Assembly: GCA_012838875.1 (NCBI GenBank)
Contig: DUOL01000036.1
Location: 1-8,490 of the forward strand
Source of the DNA: Bacteroidales bacterium
GTDB taxonomy: Bacteria > Bacteroidota > Bacteroidia > Bacteroidales > WCHB1-69
Direction of reading: 5' to 3'
Length of the DNA stretch: 8,490 nucleotides
Part shown: piece by piece, positions 8,177 to 8,490 of the stretch
Numbering within the stretch: position 1 is the first letter of the stretch
Layout of the letters: every line of letters starts with the position of its first letter
Notes under the pieces: model-generated
What the model was told of the DNA's origin: nothing
What the model saw: only the letters and a program-made list of their open reading frames with translations
The model's database searches: none
Program-made: the position numbers and the translations under genes

Positions 8177-8234
8177 GTAAAAAATGATATAAAAAGCACT
8201 TTATTTAGAGAAAAATATTCTTTTTTTATTTTAT

Positions 8235-8286
8235 TAGGGCGTGTCCCCTCGCTTTGCTCGGGGTCGGCGCCCGGTTCCAAGTCCGC
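8235..8286 (+). repeat. Conserved head of inverted GC-rich repeat, copy B
   Basis: This segment matches the reverse complement of 69-120 at 45 of 52 positions without gaps. It runs from TAGGGCGTG through CCCCTCGCTTTGCTCGGGG to CCAAGTCCGC. Most differences cluster at 8268-8275, between the palindromic core and the CCAAGTCCGC end. The conserved edge begins abruptly after an A/T-rich run, about 58 bp upstream of the DUF819 promoter-like site. It is extragenic; the frame that is open through it on the minus strand (8149-8385) is not a credible gene. Confidence 0.8.
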
Positions 8287-8292
8287 GGTCGC

Positions 8293-8364
8293 AAGCCGTG
8301 GGGACGCAAGGCGGCAAAAAGAGCTTACAAGCTCGCTTTTTTGCCGCTGCGTCCCCAGCGGCTT
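8293..8364. repeat. Large hairpin tail of GC-rich repeat copy B
   Basis: A 72-nt imperfect palindrome of about 31 base pairs. AAGCCG (8293-8298) pairs with CGGCTT (8359-8364). TGGGGACGCA (8299-8308) pairs with TGCGTCCCCA (8348-8357). GCGGCAAAAA (8311-8320) pairs with TTTTTGCCGC (8338-8347). The tip, GAGCTT (8321-8326), pairs with AAGCTC (8329-8334). Small bulges sit at 8309-8310, 8335-8337 and 8358. The tip, an A5 run then a GAGC stem then a T6 run, looks like a bidirectional terminator, and a similar AAAAAGAGC/GCTC/TTTTT element is at the same place in copy A. A smaller hairpin follows (CCGC 8365-8368 with GCGG 8373-8376). Whether it acts as RNA, as a terminator, or as a DNA structure cannot be decided here. 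Confidence 0.7.
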
Positions 8365-8386
8365 CCGCCCTTGCGGGCTTTCCACC

Positions 8387-8490
8387 TAAGCGCCTCACGC
8401 AGCTAAATTACTCGTGCACAACTTTTTACCGTGTCCATGCTCGTTTTCTTTTCTCTCTGTACCATACGGCAAGCAAAAGTAAGATTCCCA
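8387..8490. other. Unassigned right-end sequence, no convincing gene
   Basis: The gene-free stretch 8137-8490 holds the DUF819 leader, repeat copy B and this remainder. On the minus strand a TACTTTTG element (8474-8481) fits TAnnTTTG and precedes a 20-codon frame (8403-8465, starting MVQREKK). On the plus strand a frame free of stops from 8407, with an ATG at 8437, runs off the window. The two frames overlap on opposite strands and neither resembles a family I know. Either could be a fragment of a real gene or part of the repeat unit. Confidence 0.3.

Noticed and set aside
121..8234. Five-gene block as a composite transposon bounded by inverted repeats
   Set aside because: There is no transposase or integrase, no visible target-site duplication, and the block contains the essential housekeeping gene secA. 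Dispersed intergenic repeats are a simpler explanation.
8149..8385. A 78-codon open frame on the minus strand (MESPQGRKPLG...)
   Set aside because: It runs through the repeat hairpin and head and then the AT-rich promoter region. Its composition switches abruptly, and the product resembles no protein family. It is best seen as a by-product of the stop-poor GC-rich repeat.

Overview
The window reads as a chromosomal segment of an AT-rich Bacteroidota, most likely Bacteroidales. The evidence is a long (1096-residue) SecA with Bacteroidota-style insertions, a POTRA-less Omp85 barrel, start codons with A-rich leaders rather than strong Shine-Dalgarno sites, and two exact matches to the Bacteroidota -7 promoter element TAnnTTTG. 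Genus cannot be fixed from the sequence alone. No phage, transposase, CRISPR, tRNA or rRNA gene was found.

Layout: positions 1-120 hold a GC-rich structured repeat (copy A). A short AT-rich leader with a promoter-like site follows. Then come three plus-strand genes: secA (209-3499), a GtrB/ArnC-like polyprenyl-phosphate glycosyltransferase that begins in a TAATG overlap with the secA stop, and, after a 97-bp gap, ptb (phosphate butyryltransferase, 4553-5449). Two minus-strand genes converge on ptb: a DUF819 inner-membrane protein (6940-8136), followed 18 bp downstream by the Omp85-like outer-membrane barrel (5452-6921). The ptb and barrel stop codons are only 2 bp apart. From 8137 to 8490 there is no convincing gene, only a promoter-like site, a second inverted copy of the repeat (copy B) with a large hairpin, and about 100 bp of unassigned sequence.

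Function: secA and the barrel gene both concern the envelope (export across the inner membrane; outer-membrane protein). The glycosyltransferase charges a lipid carrier with sugar at the inner membrane. Ptb is a central-metabolism enzyme (butyryl-CoA to butyryl-phosphate) whose usual partner, butyrate kinase, is not in the window. The DUF819 and barrel genes look like one transcription unit, but nothing in the sequence proves they work together.

The genes themselves belong to known families. The least explained element is the pair of inverted, structured GC-rich repeats. They have a conserved 52-bp head (45/52 identical) facing inward and a divergent hairpin tail facing outward, and each lies about 50-60 bp upstream of a TATTTTTG promoter-like site that would drive the flanking operon.
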